Origin: Pontederia crassipes
Taxonomy: Eukaryota > Streptophyta > Magnoliopsida > Commelinales > Pontederiaceae
Assembly: GCA_030549335.1 (NCBI GenBank)
Contig: CM060194.1
Span: 19,408,171-19,472,170, forward strand
Reading direction: 5' to 3'
DNA: 64,000 nucleotides
The notes under the pieces are model-generated. The model worked only from the letters and a program-made list of their open reading frames with translations. It made no database searches and was not told the origin of the DNA. This document shows positions 47,543-61,775 of this stretch, in pieces (position 1 is the stretch's first letter; every line of letters begins with the position of its first letter). The position numbers and the translations under genes were made by a program.

Positions 47543-49733
47543 ATCTATCTATACCTAATCATATTTAAAACAGGCACGGTAGTCTATTTAAAATTGACTT
47601 ATCGCCTAATGATTTGTGATGTCAAATCTTCTTATATGTTGCAGTGTGCCACCATATAATGCTTTAACATCTGACCTGGCCCTCGACCCGATCGATGATC
47701 GAGTCAGGTCGAATCAAATCACGTTGAACCGAACGGTTGGACCATATCAAATCAAATGGTTGGATCAAATAATGAGTTTATGAAAAATATAATACATATA
47801 TCTCTCATATTCTCAATCTTTTTGTAAGATGCATAATAAAAGATTGAAATATAATAAAGTCAAATAATATAATAGAATATAATAAGTTAAATAATATAAT
47901 AGAATAAGGATCAATTAAGTAATTATTACATAAAATATTAAAAGATGAATACTTTTCGTAATTATAAATAAAAAGCTATCGACATTATATGATGAAAATA
48001 GGAGAAAAGTTAGAGCACATGTGATGAAAAATAGGAAAAATTTTGGAGTTATTGATGAGATAAAAAAAGTACATGTGATAATTAATTTTAGTGAATATTT
48101 AAATAAAAATATTTTATTGTAAATATAAATATAGTTTTATTAATTAATAATAGTATACGTATAAATTTAATTTATTTTAAAAATATTGAATTTAAATATA
48201 ATAAATCATTTTTAAATAAATTATGTTTAACAAAATATTAAAACTTTTAATGAAAAATAAATAATCTTATATTAATTCTTTATAATAAATATTTTATATA
48301 TAATAAATAAATTATTTTATATAAGAAAGGTAAAAAAAGAAAATGAAAAAGAAAAAAATTGTAAAACAAAAAAAAAATCCACGTAGAAAAAAACAAAGAA
48401 AAAGGCTGGAACATGAAAAGATTCCGCTCGTTTAATACAGTCTGAATTCACCTAAAAAAACCAAAGAAACCTAATTCGGTAAAAGATTTTATTTTTCTTG
48501 TAATAATTATTTTCATTTTGACTCAATCAGGTCACTTAAATTTATGGCACACCAATTTCATCGATCCCACCAGTCGGTCGGGCCAAATTTTACAGCTACG
48601 CTCGAGTTTATTACGCAATGTTGCAGCTATGCTCGAGTTTATTATGCAATGTTCCAAAGGAAACAAAGCCGGTAAGTATTAGCTAAAAACCAAGGGTGCA
48701 ATATAACGTAGAAGGCATGAATTAAAGTTGTTCGACTTTGCCGCAGAGTTCTGTGGGCATAGATTGGGAAATTTATTATGAGACATATATATCACCAACT
48801 AATGTATAAAGCATTACACCAATAGAATGCAGATTTTGAAATTACACAGTCCAGAAGGTTTAATTCGTCCATTTTGCTCAGGATTAACACTTTGTAGGAT
48901 ACAAGAACTGGAGGAAAGAAGATGGATATCTATTTCTAAGTTAATATAAAATTTTAAATCCTAATTCAGTTAAGTTATTAACTTATTTCAATAGGATGAA
49001 AGAACCAAAGCTTCAAAAACTAGTTATAAGGTTCTAAACATTTTACATCAAATAACTAGGAATTCAAATAAAAACAAATTAAATAAAAGATAATTAAGTA
49101 TAAAATATAATGGTTTCTTAACTGAAAATAACTAAATATTAATAACTCATAAGTGAAAAGTTTTAATTGATTAAAATAAATGTAGCGGTAAAATTTCTTA
49201 ATACCGAGTGACAAATTAAAAAAAATCTTTCTATCAACGAAAGACTGTTCCTTTAAAGAGCGAAAAGACAATTCGTGCACCCCTTAGGCAATAAGAAAAA
49301 AGGCAGGATACATGAACTTTTTGTGGGTAGGGAAAATGACAGAACCACAGAGACACCATAAACAGCTAACTCATCAGCAGCGTATTAAAGGTGATTCCAT
49401 TAAGAGGCAAATAATACATCAGATCCCAAAAGTTCGAGCCACATCTTTTTGCTCTTTTTTTTCTTTTGCAGATCATGAAATTATAGTTTGAACTCCACAA
49501 TGCGGATCACGTTTATCAAAAACGAAAAAGGATTGTAAGACGAATAAACATTAGGAACACCACAAGTCCTTGCTAAGGATCAGTAATGCAAACTACTTCC
49601 ATAAACTTCTTCCCATAAAAGGAAAGCAGAAGGAAGCAAGAAGTTTCTGTTTTGATAATAAGGGAACAAAAATATGTTGAACGAGAAAAATCATCTACTG
49701 CACCCTACCCATCAACATTAGTTTCTTGCATCT
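47543..49733. other. AT-rich spacer downstream of MOS1
   Basis: No gene recognised. 47,770-48,400 is extremely AT-rich. The right part may hold the end of the MOS1 3' UTR beyond 49,733, but I see no reliable polyadenylation site. Confidence 0.5.
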
Positions 49734-50207
49734 CTGTACAAACGTTCCACATGAAGTTAAAATTAGGCACACGCAACATAGATTAACAGATATTTAGATT
49801 TATCCTGCTAGTAACATGTGGTGCCCCTTATCAACGCAAGTACTCTTAAATTTGACCTGCAGCGCTAATACAAGAAGTGAGAAGTAGAACCCAAAGCTAG
49901 TCAAATCGGACTTACCCTCTGAGGCTCTGACGCTTGGTATTGACAACCGACCTTAACCAATCACTTTGCAGAAGCAAAGTCATGATAACCCATGCCATTA
50001 AAGAGCAGGAGAACTGAGAATCTTCTAGCAGTGGCATGGATGACTTGATTTCTGTCACTACCAACAGTCAACTGTTGAAAACCTTTCCCTATGTTGGTGA
50101 AATACCTCATCAGAATTTTAAATGCTAAAAAAGCTAGAAAATTAGTCAATAGCAGTGACTAAGTTGCAGCAGAAATGACTGTCAAACATACACACCTTTG
50201 GCATATT
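49734..50207 (-). other. MOS1 3' UTR with a probable intron
   Basis: After the stop codon the minus strand has a plausible intron from 49,915 (donor GTAAGT after AGAGG) to 49,734 (acceptor TTTGTACAG). This would place the terminal UTR exon from 49,733 leftward. Inferred from splice consensus only. Confidence 0.4.
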
Positions 50208-53200
50208 TCATTCTCCCCCATTTTGGGAATCACTTACACGAGCAGCAGAACCACTGCTTCGCCTTAAGTACTGTCCACTGCGTCTTTGTTGCGTGCTACC
50301 TCGTTCATGATTCATCCGTCCATGAGTATCATGAATATCTTGAGCTTCTTGACCAACATTCACATCCAAGTTGTAAGAATCACTAGGCTTATTAGAAGCA
50401 TCAATTCGCTGGTATTCATAATGGATATTATTTTTTCTCTTCTCTCCATTTGTCTGAACATATTGTTTCACAAAATCTTGCCCTTGGTCCCTAGCCCTAT
50501 AAGTTGCTTCTGAACCTCTATTAAGGCGTCCACTGGGCTGTCCATGTCGGCGTAGAGAAGGAGAAGCCTGCCTCTCAGGATGAGGGTTTGCATTAATTTG
50601 ATCCACACAAGAATTAGACAGTGTCCCTTGTTTGGAGACATGGGTATGCTCCTTCGGAAGAGCACCAGAAGAAACCTTGATTACTTCATCTTCTTGCTGG
50701 CTTACATTATTAACATCATGAGTAGGATCCTTTTGGGACACAGGCTGGTTCTCAATACCTTGGACACTAATGTCCTTGTCAGTTGCGACAACATAAGAAT
50801 CAACACCTTGACCTCCATTGCCTCTATTAACCTGTTGATGATTATGAGAATAGTGGACTGACTTTGGTTTCCAACGAGTTCTTGGCTGATCTTGACCGCC
50901 GTTCTTACTCTCGGCATTTGAAGAATTTCTAGCATGGTTTCTAGCATCAGACTCACTTGGATCAGAAGCAGAAGAGACAATATCACTTTTAGATGTTCCA
51001 CTCTTAAAATATTTGCCATCAGCAGGGGCATAAACATTAGCTGTTACTCTGTGAACCTTAGTTTGCTGTCGTTTTTGTTTGACTTCTGCAACTTGGTGAT
51101 CCGTAACAACAGAAGTTACAATTACTGGCTCAGAAGGCATTGGGTTATCATTGACATCCAAGCAATCAGGTTTCATTTTCTCTTCTGGTAATCTTTCAAG
51201 CTTCATTGGTAGCTGCGGATCTGAATCCTTGTTAGAAGGTTTGGTAGCATTGGAACTCTGAGGAGGTATTGTGGATTCAGATGAACTTCTCTGCTTCCAA
51301 GATGTATGAGATCTGCTACGTCTATTGGGCTTGCTACCATCATTCGTCTTAGCATCAACTATGGGCTTGCTACCATCATTCGTCTTAGCATCAACTATGT
51401 TCACAACTGACGGACTTTCATGTCCACTCATTTCAGATTGTGTAGAGTCCAAACAAGACTTCTCAGCGTCACCAGATGCAGAATGGTGAACAGAAGATGC
51501 AGGTTGTCGTGGGTTTTCCTGTTGTGCTAGCTCTTTAGCAACAGGCTTTGGAATATACCTCTCTATTTCTGCTCTTCTTAGCCGAGCACCATTGTGCGTA
51601 TCCTCAATCCTTGATGCAGGTTTGGGTTTGCTTTCAGACAAACTGATCTGGTTACCTTCTTCAGATTGTTCATTCTTGACTTTAACAGGTGCCCATATCA
51701 CATTTTCACCTCCATGGAACTTGTCTGCAGGCCTAATGCCTTGCTGGTATCGTGATGATCTCTTTGGGGGCTGAGGCTTCCAATGGCTGTTCAGCCTGCC
51801 ATGTCCTTCTTGATTTACTATAGCAGAACCTTCTTCAGGTAGTGCCACTGAAACATCTCTGAGAACCTGATTTTCAAGTGTCAACACAGATCCATCAGCT
51901 GAAGTTAATATAGCTTCTGCTGCTGAAGACACAGTATCAGTTTTCTGGCCAACACTTGTGTGTGCTTTAAGATTTTCAGTGTACTGTGCTGAAGTTATCA
52001 AAATGGAACCCACAGAAACCTCATCTATTTTGCTCTTATTCTTCGAGTTCCTATTGTTTTTCTTCTTGTGTTGAACAAAAGGATCACCATTGTGGGCCAA
52101 CTGATCACCATTTAGGGCAGATAAAGTATCTTCAGCATGATTTTTTATGCTGACAGTGCTGTCAGCAGAGATTGTCTTCTCATCTGGACTTTTCTCCTGC
52201 CAGACATCAGTTGGTTTGCCTGACATCTCTGTTTTCTCCGTAGTAATGGTCTCACCAGGATTTTTTAATTGTGAGACCTGCTTTCTTCTGTATCCTGTCT
52301 GCTTGGGTTTGTTAACTGTACTATCATGGGAACGTGGAACAAAATTATTTTCACCACTTGTAATTTCTGTTGCATTTCTTACCTGGCTTGATGACTGCAT
52401 CAAGTCATGCAAAGTCTCAAACTTTTGTGTAGGTTCTGTTGAAGTCGAAACTACTGCTTCTCTATGATTTCTCGTTCCATCATCATTTTCTTGTTTAACT
52501 TGATTAGGATTCACTATTGAAGTTGAAGCATCAATAGTTATGGCATTGGTTTTAATGGATGTAACAACTTCAAGTACTTCATTTTGCTGGGCATTATCAG
52601 TTGGGATGGAAAAAGAATCATTTGGATTTTGTTTGAAACTTTGCGCTGCTGTGCGTCTGTTCAGTTCTTCTAATTTTGCAAGAGCTTTCGCTTTTTGCTC
52701 TCTTGTACGCTCCTCCTCTTCCTTCTGTAGCTGTTTTGCACGCTGTGCAGCTATTTCTTTCAGTTTAGCACGCTATAAGAACACAAGTAATAGAGCAATA
52801 TCAGAACTTGTCGCCTAAGAAAACCTTGACAGAAAAAAAGTGAAAAATAAAAGATGCATGCACATTTAGTCAGACAGCATTATTATAAATGATGAGCAAA
52901 CAGATGGATGCATCTCTATAAGACATGATCAAGAGGACAAACTAATATAAAGATACTGAATACATTTGCATCATACCCTCAGTTCATCTTGAACACGGTT
53001 GGATCTAGCTACGTTGTTTTCTTTTAACTATCGAATTGATTTATTTTTTGAACGGACGAGTTGGAGTGATAAGATTTTACTTTTCGGGAGAAGTTGGATC
53101 ACAAAAGTGCATGCCCAACCAGACATACAAGAATATTTTGGTTTGAGAGAGAATACAAGTGTTGTGATTGCATATGCTTAGAACTTACAGTACAAAAGTT

Positions 53201-56200
53201 ACAAAGGGCGGTGAAGTTCAATTTAACAAGAAAAGATAGCCAAAAGTAATATACCTGCACCTTATGATCAAGAGATTCAGAAGAGGAGGATGACCCAGGA
53301 ATAGTAGCAATATACAATTCCTTAGAGGACTGAGAATCTGAGACACCATCTGTAAGACCATTCTCAGCATCTGTTTTGTTGGTTGATATTAAATTTCTTT
53401 CAGAAGATACAACATTCTCATTATCATCGATTTGACCATCAGAAGCTAGTTTAACATGATTGTCAGTTCTACTAGTAGTATAGGATTTTCTTTGAGTATG
53501 GTGATGCCTTACTTCAGCAGATTTTAATATTTCAGCATTAGAACCAATAACTTGTGGCTCTGATGGCCCTGACCAAGATGTAAGATTATTAGATGGTTTT
53601 AGCCTATTGCTCATACTGGAAGACCCAAGTCCAAAGGACGATGGAAAAGGCTTGCCAGGTACTACTGGATGAGCATTTTCAGAAGATACAGTACTAGAGT
53701 AATTCACTTTTGCATCTGGAACCTTTCGTTGTGACTTGTCCTGTCTGACAGGATGTTCACCAGCCTCACTAGGGCCCTCAACACCCCGAGCTTTGTTATT
53801 TAAGCCTTCTATCTTTTCAATAAGTGATGTGTTCTTTTTCATTGTAGGATGTTGTGGCCGAGCACGCAACGATGGAACAGTGATAACTGGTTTACTAAGA
53901 ATGCCATCAGATATTTTACTAGAATTTTCCTCACAGTAAGTGGCATTTGATAAATGCTCTTCATGGCCGCTAGTTGGCTGTATGGAAACTTGATGATCAG
54001 TTTCTAGCTTCAAACATTCCCTTGTTTCATTTTTCTTAACATTCCTTGGCAGTTCGTTCCCAGGCTTGGAATCTCCTGTTGTTTGCGTCCCACTCAAATG
54101 TGAAGGGATATTCTGATCCTTCTCCACTGGACAAGGATTGTCATCCCAACCATCATGTTGTTTTACCAGAACTTTATATTGTGCTTCGTGTGAAGAATGA
54201 GCTTTCTCTGATAGCATCAGCTCCTTGGACAACTGAGGATCATGTGCAACGTGTTTGTTCTGAAACTGTCCTGAGTTCACATTGGCTTTTGCATTGCCAT
54301 ATTGATTATACATGGATGGTCGGCTGGCAACTCCAATGAAAGGGAACTGCTGTTCACTGGGACTACCAAAATTTCCTTGATTTTGGTTATAATAACCATC
54401 ATATGGCGGCACGGGACCTTGGTACGTTCCAGGCCTACCAGGAATAACGGCATGACTAGGAATCACATATGAGTTGGGATGCAATTGGGGACGATACAGT
54501 TCTCCATTTGTAGGACGATATCCAACATTACCAGCTCCAGCTCTTGGAATAGACTCAGAGCCAGGAGGAAAGTGAGGAGGATAATAACCAAATGGATCAA
54601 CAGGGTAACTAGCAACAGGTCCAACTAGTCTGGGTGGACCACCTGTTGCTCCTCTATATGAAATACCATCAGTAGGATGAACTGAAGGGCTACGCCAAGG
54701 CTCAAAGTGGCTAGGCATCACACTCATACTGGAATAAGGTGGTGCTTGCTGGTGCTCATTCTGACATTTCATACTTGATTGACCAAGATCTTCAGCATGT
54801 AGATCTTTCCCTGTTCTCGATGCACTTGCATTTCCATAATTGGGGAATGTGCCCACATAGCCATGACCTGGAACACAAGTATAAATCATGAATAGATTGT
54901 AAGAAATGCAACACTGCCAGGATTTCACTACAGTAAAACAGAAGAGAAAAGAACTGTGTCAGGTAAACAAACCTGACATTGGCCGTTCCAATGTTTCTTT
55001 GGGTCGTTCATCTGGACCAGAAGCAGAACCAGGGCGTACTTGAGAAGCATGACCTAACAAACAGATTGAATAACCATTCAAACATAAAATGAGAATAAAA
55101 ACATACTGCGTTCATTCCAGAATATTTACGATACAAAGAAAGCATACTATAGATAATTGTTCCGAAAATTATTAAATGGGAATAAGGAAGTAACAAAATG
55201 ACAGCTTCACATAATACACTGTTTACAAAGCCATGGTATAAATGATGACTAAAATCTGAAAGGTGAAACATCACAGAAACATATGGAGCATCTTTAAAAG
55301 GGGATACTAGGTCTCCTGTCCAATACACCACAAAATAGAAAGGTTGCTTCTAGTCGTCTTTTTTCCCCTCAAAAATAGAAAGGTTGTCCTACGGAAAGTA
55401 ACTTACTCATGTTCAAATAGCATTGACTATGGACACATAACATATGCTACGATGAAAGAAAACCATGACAAAAACACATCTTTTCCGAATGACGGTAATG
55501 GGCCATGAAAGGAAAGATAAACATTTAGGCTGTTAAGAAAGAAGTCGTTTTGCAATTTCCATCACTAACAGCATAGATGTTGTTCATATTAAAAGGATCA
55601 GTCAGTAAGCACCTCGCTGCAAGTTTATTTCCGAAGTCTTTTCAGAGCCAAGTGTTGGAAAATCATTGGACCTCAAGTTAAAATCATCATTCTTGGATGA
55701 TGAAGTCATCTGCAATCATAAATTATAGTTACATACATGACAAAACCACTAACTTATTGAATATGCACTATTACATATCATGGTTTCGCCTATGAGCTAG
55801 CGGTTGACAATACAAGATATATTGACAGGGAAGTACCAACTTCTCAACAGTTCTTGGTGCACCCCATGCAACTGTAGGCTCAGCTGGATTTTCTGCAAAT
55901 CGGGACAGATGAGAGCTACCTGGTCTTGTTTCAGCACTCCGAGGACGAGTTACCATGGGTGTTTGGCTTGATGGCAATAACCCAGACGCTGAGGATGGAC
56001 GTGAATTTGGACCCCATGCACTAATGGGAGGGTCCTGGGACTTATCACTACTTGCAGTCGATGGCCGAACACCACCACCAGATGAAGGACGGCTACTGCT
56101 GTGGCTTGGTGAACCGGCAGCGCTTCCATCAGTTTTGGGTGACAATAAAGTTGATGAATTCCATGCATTTGGGATAGTTGGTGATGGCCGCTGCCCCCAG

Positions 56201-57366
56201 GTGAGTGTACCCCTAAAAGTGGATTAAAGATCAGCATGCAAAATACATCAACTCCTTTCTAGAAAAAGATCAACTCAAATGCAAATGAAATAAATGTGTG
56301 CCACAGTATGCCAAGTAACAAGCTCAAAAGTTGACTGACTTTGGGACAATTTCCACACTAGGATCGATGCCATTATTCTCCAACCTTAAAGAACAAAAAC
56401 ACAACCAGTTAATATAACAAAATTTCTCAATAGTGGATTAGTCAACGTTTCATCCTTTACCTCTGACTAGGCAAATTGATGGGCTTTGGAACTTTACCCA
56501 ACACAGTTAGACCTGATTTTCGTGAAGAAGCCCACCTACAAGTATGTAGTAAGATTAAACGCAAAACACAAAAATTGTCAAATAATTTGTTATGTCATAA
56601 CTCATACCCTATAAGTTATAACCAATTTGGTAATATCTCAAAAAAATGGTAAAAAGGACCACAAATGCACAAGGAACAAGCGATGAATACCAAAACAACA
56701 GTTGGGCCCAAAAGATACAAATCATGATCCATTCAAAAAAATGAATAATGCAACAAAAAGATGACATCTCCAAATTCACATATTGAAACATCATCCAGTA
56801 TTGGTGCGCCATCTGCCTAATAGATTGATGCATATATACCATAGCAAAAGTTTCCAGCATATGCCATTGAAATGCACATTAGAAGTTGAATAGGCTACAA
56901 ACATGCTACGTTTGAATATATCAAACAACATGAAGTTTTAACCGAACCAAGACAATCACATAAAGTTCCAATCTGGTTTTTTAAGGGGAAGTTTCTGCCT
57001 GCTAATTGTATCAGCACACCAACATGGTTTCAGCCTCCTAGTTGCTATATTTATGAATTTCAGGATGCCAACATATTATCCACTCATTGTTGTACATAAT
57101 TTTTAAGGTCAGGCGTGCTTCAAAAGTAAATCAGTTTAAAGTACAAAGAAATAAAGGAGCAAGAAACCTAAACAATATATAAACCAGGAACTGGTGAAAT
57201 CAATGATATCAATTGAGACAAAAAAACATTCTAGCATTGTAAATGTTGAAAGCACTTGATTGTTCAGTCATTAAGAACATACAAAACTATATCAGAGGAA
57301 CAAGAAACACAAGAATGTAAATGTATATAGCTACCTTCTATCTCCTGTCAGAATACTTGAAGCCAT
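50208..57366 (-). CDS. MOS1: MOS1 (MODIFIER OF SNC1 1) homologue, BAT2-domain protein
   Basis: Eight coding exons: 57,366-57,335; 56,535-56,461; 56,384-56,340; 56,212-55,837; 55,709-55,613; 55,053-54,973; 54,867-53,255; 52,772-50,208. All have GT/AG introns and the frame stays open for 1,627 residues, somewhat longer than the Arabidopsis protein. The start reads MASSILTGDRRWASSRKSG. Residues 1 to about 180 are the conserved BAT2 N-terminal region (KPINLPSQR, GTLTWGQRPSP, VAWGAPRTVEKL). Residues 236-773 are rich in Gly, Pro and Tyr. Residues 774-813 form a charged probable coiled coil (KAKALAKLEELNRRT). The rest is Ser/Asn-rich and disordered-looking. In Arabidopsis, MOS1 acts in the nucleus on expression of the immune receptor gene SNC1, and in cell-cycle and flowering control; here this is by homology. 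Odd points: a 12-residue exact tandem repeat (1232-1255) and a duplicated leader region upstream. Confidence 0.93.
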
Positions 57367-58652
57367 ATGTCAACCAAGCGGCTTGGATCATTAAAGTTCA
57401 CACGAAGCAAAGCCTGAAACTTGAAAACAAACCCTATCAACTCATATAGATAAGAGCACAGTGGAGTGCATTGCCAGACTCAAAAAATGTATGGTGTTAA
57501 AACCACAGGCTTGGGTTATTATAATTCTAACATTTTCAGCAGCTCAGTGCAGGCAAGCCAAATTGATATAAAGAAATCATGTCGGACATCATCCAACTAC
57601 TAAATAAATAAATTTGATCTTTGTCATTGTGTCACACTTTACTCTCAACTATCAAGTTTCTAAAGAGTGATACCATAGTTCAAGAGAAACAAAACAGAAG
57701 AATAATAAAAATACACTGGAAGAAAAAAAATCAATCCTTTTTCAACACGTGAAAAGCCAGAATCCGTTGATAAACGGACAAACATGCGAAAAAAAACGAA
57801 AACCAAAGAACACATCTGTTGTTCTTTAAGCATAATACAAAGAGCACCTTTCATCCTTCCTAACAGAAGAAAAATATGATATTTCATTGTGATTTCCGTA
57901 TGACTACATACTGTGTATAATCAACAACAGGAAAAGAACAAAATCGATGACCACACAAAAAAAGGATCCATATATTTAAGCATTAACCCTTCACCATAAA
58001 CTCAAATCTGACACCCCGCGGTAACATCTATCAAATTGAACCGACGAACACGCGAAAAAAATCCCCATTAGAAAGCAGAACTCGCATCACACAACATAAG
58101 AAGCGAATCCACCCACATAGCACACAAAAAGACGGCAAAACGTAACGATCCATCGGAGCGCAATAACAGTTCTGATCGGTCTTTCCGTCAGGGCAAACTT
58201 CAAGCGAATTGCCGAAGGCAAAAACCAAACCCTAGAGTGTATGGACCTTCGCGGATCCGTCACCTCAGAGAGAAATTCCGAGAGGGCACGGACGAAGATT
58301 CCAAGAGACCTTCAGGCAGATCGCTACCCCCGAGAAGCCAATAAGCCGTCGTCACTGACCGGGGCTTCTGAGCTAATGGCGCCAAGAAAGAAGAAACGAG
58401 GAGAGAGAGTGGGACGAAGAAGGGGGAGGGAGAGGAGAACCAACGCCAAAGAGGGAGCAGGTCAAAAAGCGCATCATACACCAGAAGAAGCGATTCCACC
58501 CACACAGCACACAAAAAGACGCCAGAACGGAATGATCCATCGGAGAGCACTAACAGTTCCGATCGGTCCTTCCGTCGGGGACACCTTTAAGCGAATAGCC
58601 CGAAGGCAAAAATCAAACCCTAGAGTGTACGGAGCGTTGCGGATCCCTCACC
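57367..58652 (-). promoter_or_regulatory. MOS1 5' leader with a probable UTR intron
   Basis: The coding ATG lies 47 bases inside an exon that begins at 57,413 (acceptor TTTCAG on the minus strand). Two candidate donors exist because the leader is duplicated: CTGAG|GTGAGG in the distal copy (exon end 58,652) and CTGAG|GTGACG in the proximal copy (exon end 58,264). The distal donor fits the consensus better. Frames at 57,660-58,708 are not genes. Splicing is inferred. Confidence 0.5.
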
Positions 58653-58886
58653 TCAGAGACCGATTCCACGCGGGTGCGAATGAAGATTCGAAGAGGCCCT
58701 CAGGCTGATCGCCACGCCAAGGAAGCCAACACGGGGTCGGCGGTCACGGGAATCGCCGCCGGATCGGGGCCTCCGAGCTAATCGCGTAAAAGGGAAGAAA
58801 CGAGGAGAGATGGAGAGAGAGAGGGGCGACGGAGGGGGGAGGGAGGGAGAGGAGAACGAACGGCAAAGAGGAGCACGTTAAAAGGG
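58084..58886 (-). repeat. Tandem duplication of the MOS1 leader/promoter
   Basis: 58,084-58,470 and 58,471-58,886 are head-to-tail copies abutting without spacer. Both start GCATCA-ACA-C and share CACACAAAAAGACG, GATCCATCGGAG, AAACCCTAGAGTGTA, GCGGATCC, CACCTCAGAGA, GAGCTAAT and a GGGAGGGAGAGGAGAAC end. On the minus strand each copy has a CT-rich tract, the usual plant leader signature, and a splice-donor-like site. Copies differ by many substitutions and short gaps. Confidence 0.85.
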
Positions 58887-59659
58887 GAAACAAGGGTACG
58901 TGGGAGCCTCCCGCTGCCCCATCACCAATGTATCACCGTGCGCGGGCAACAGCCGATCAAAGGATCCTCGAGCCCATCGTTTTTTCCCTGGTGCGGGAGA
59001 TGGCGCTACGATAGAGCAGTTCTGATCCCTTCATATGATGACACGTGTAATAGTTAGGGTGGGGCAGTTCGAACTGGCCACGGGATTGGGCAAAGTAGAC
59101 GGTTGTGAGAAATGGGATCCCCGTCGGATCATAATGATGCCCGACGCCATGGGGCGTTCTATTGCGGACGGACGTAATAATGGTCCGTGGGACGATCCCG
59201 GCCGTCCGATCCCTTCGACAGCTTTGGGATTAGGACATTTTTTACGAAAAAAAAATGATCGTGTTTACTCGACGAAGCTCTTCATTCGTAGCCCATTTAC
59301 GGCCCGCAACGTTTTCTTTATATTTCCTTTATTTCCTTTGCTCACCCCGGTCACCTTTTTTTATTTTATCAATTTTGGGAGAATCATCTTTTTTATTTAT
59401 CAATTTTGATTTCTTTCCAATGAATGGATTAATATTATTTTACAGTACTTCAACAACAAATCGAAAAAAAACTTTGAATCCCTTTTACAGAATTTGATGT
59501 CGTGCACATGAGATTGATTCACCCAATTAATTCATGAAATAACAAATAATGATTACTGTAGTATGCCATTTAATTTAATTGAAATTTTTTTATGAATAAT
59601 AAAATATTGGATAATTTATCTAAAATAAAAACCAAAGATTTAGATTCGTATAAGATTAA
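58887..59659. other. Spacer upstream of MOS1
   Basis: GC-richer up to about 59,230, then AT-rich. The frame at 59,035-59,409 has no recognisable domain and overlaps low-complexity T-rich sequence. It may hold distal MOS1 promoter elements; none identified. Confidence 0.5.
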
Positions 59660-61762
59660 TGTTATAATCATGACTTTCACGTGATCAAGATCTTTTCAGA
59701 GACGTTACATAATTTTTTATAAAATATTTTTACGGAATATAAATCATAAATGTGAATACTATTTAATAATAATTAATAATCCATAATATTATAAATAACT
59801 AAAATATCAATAGGTTCACGATTCTAACAAATGTCGAAATAATAAAATTAAATAACTCGATCTAATATCATTAAATATATTCACCTGCAGAACCATCATT
59901 TATCAACGCTCTCTCACCTACACAGATCCATGTGCATGAAAATATTCATAAGTATAAAAATACTCAGTACGTAAGATCTAAAAGACAATCAATATGATCA
60001 ATCAATTGAGTAGTCAATACAATAATCAGCAATATTTGATCAAAAGACTAATAAAAACTAATAACAATTATCAATTGCCTAGTCAATAAATCAATATTCA
60101 ATTAATAATTTCAAATTCAATAATCAATGGTCATTGGTCAATAACAATTCGATTCAATAAGGAAATAACTATTGTCAAGTCAATGCCAAATATCCAAATG
60201 AACATAATTCAGTTTCATTCGATTCAATTCAAATTCGATTCAATTTAAATTCAATTCAATCCAATTTATAATGTTCCAAATTATCCAATTCAACGATGAA
60301 CGTTCAGTTAATTAAGTGACACCGTGCCATTTTCATGCAGACCAGTGTGGATCAGTGTCACGGCAAGTCCAATTCAATTCAATGGATTTGTGTATGATAG
60401 TGGACGAGTGGTCATACACGAGACAAACATAAACATGACCCATTCAATTCAATTGGTCTCGTCTCAGTGGCAATCAGTAGATATGGGCCTAGTAACTTTT
60501 GTCTTTTATCTTATTTACCTAAAATATTTATCTTTAATAAATTATCAATTACGCTATACATGACCTATACCAAAAGTTAAATAGGTCAATAATACAACCA
60601 TCAATAAGATCAATGATTATAATGATATAATCAGGAAAATCAATAATTAATGTAATCAATAAATCACAACAAGGCAATCACTAACAATTAAAATTGCTAA
60701 TCACAATAAATAAGTAATCCTCGGTTCCTACCTCTCTCTATATAGATACCGAGAACTTCAATAACTGAATTTTTCTTGTCGAAAAAATCATAGATGAAGA
60801 AGATATTATTTTCTTCTTTTTGTCAATTTCTCCATGTCTATATATTTTATCTTTCCTAGGCGCCAAAAACATTCATTACGCCATCTCTTTTTCCTCTTAA
60901 TTTCCTTTTCTCTCTAGTTTTTTTTCACGGCCAATACGTTGTGACCGTCAACCATCCCACAATTATCTCTTCAATGGTATAAGGAAAAAGAGGGTTTGAT
61001 CACTGCATCTCATGAGAGTTTAATAAGATTAGCTAAAGAAGCACGCGAACCGTTTCCTCTCTCATTGGCCGCCAAACATCCCATCATCATCCTCTTCTTT
61101 TTTTTTTCTTTTCTCCTTATGTCACAGCCAACCATCTTTCAATTTTTTTTTTACTTATGTTCATACGGCGTCAAAGCCCACGTTCTCTCATTCTTTTCTT
61201 TCGGTGCGAATGTCGCACGGCAAAAGAATTTGTGCCCATAATAAATCTATGATTCGATTTCAAACAAGATTGCACCGTAAAACATCACATCACAGTAGCA
61301 AATAGAATTCTCCCTACGTACCTTCCTGACTGCACGAAACGAACATCGTATGTTGTACCTCACGCTGTCTTGACATTCGTCGAGAAATTACGCCTTTCGT
61401 CGACAAGTTACGCTTGTCGCCGGAGGACACCACACCGAAGGATGAAGAAATAATTTTTTTTATTGAGAGTTAACCGACCCTAACTATGTAATTATATGAT
61501 TTATAATTTCTTAATTGCTATAACTATAATATATAATCTCACTTAAATTTTATCCTCTATTTAATCTCTTTAACTCATTCAATTTTATTCTAATAATTAA
61601 ATAGGTAAATCTCGAAATTAATTAAATAATTCCATCACTAATCAAACTCCTCTCCAATTTTATTTTATTTTTAGGAATTATTAACTGTAATAATATTAAT
61701 AATAATATTTTCAAATTTAAATTAATAAAACATTTAAATATTAAAAAATCAGGATCATTACA
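59660..61762 (-). repeat. 3' LTR of the truncated gypsy element (2,103 bp)
   Basis: Terminal TGTAAT at 61,762 (minus strand) and ATTATAACA at 59,660 form a decayed terminal inversion. The simple-repeat section with CAATTCAATT-type units lies at 60,200-60,300. Frames at 60,324-60,563 and 60,996-61,241 are not genes. Confidence 0.7.
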
Positions 61763-61775
61763 TCATAACCTCCTT

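Noticed and set aside
52773..53254. A possible extra microexon in the last MOS1 intron (near 52,978-53,005)
   Set aside because: The candidate has splice-like edges but would introduce a stop in the required phase; joining exon 7 directly to exon 8 gives the natural family sequence.
58241..58708. 155-codon frame upstream of MOS1
   Set aside because: It crosses the duplicated leader on the strand opposite to MOS1 and has no domain.
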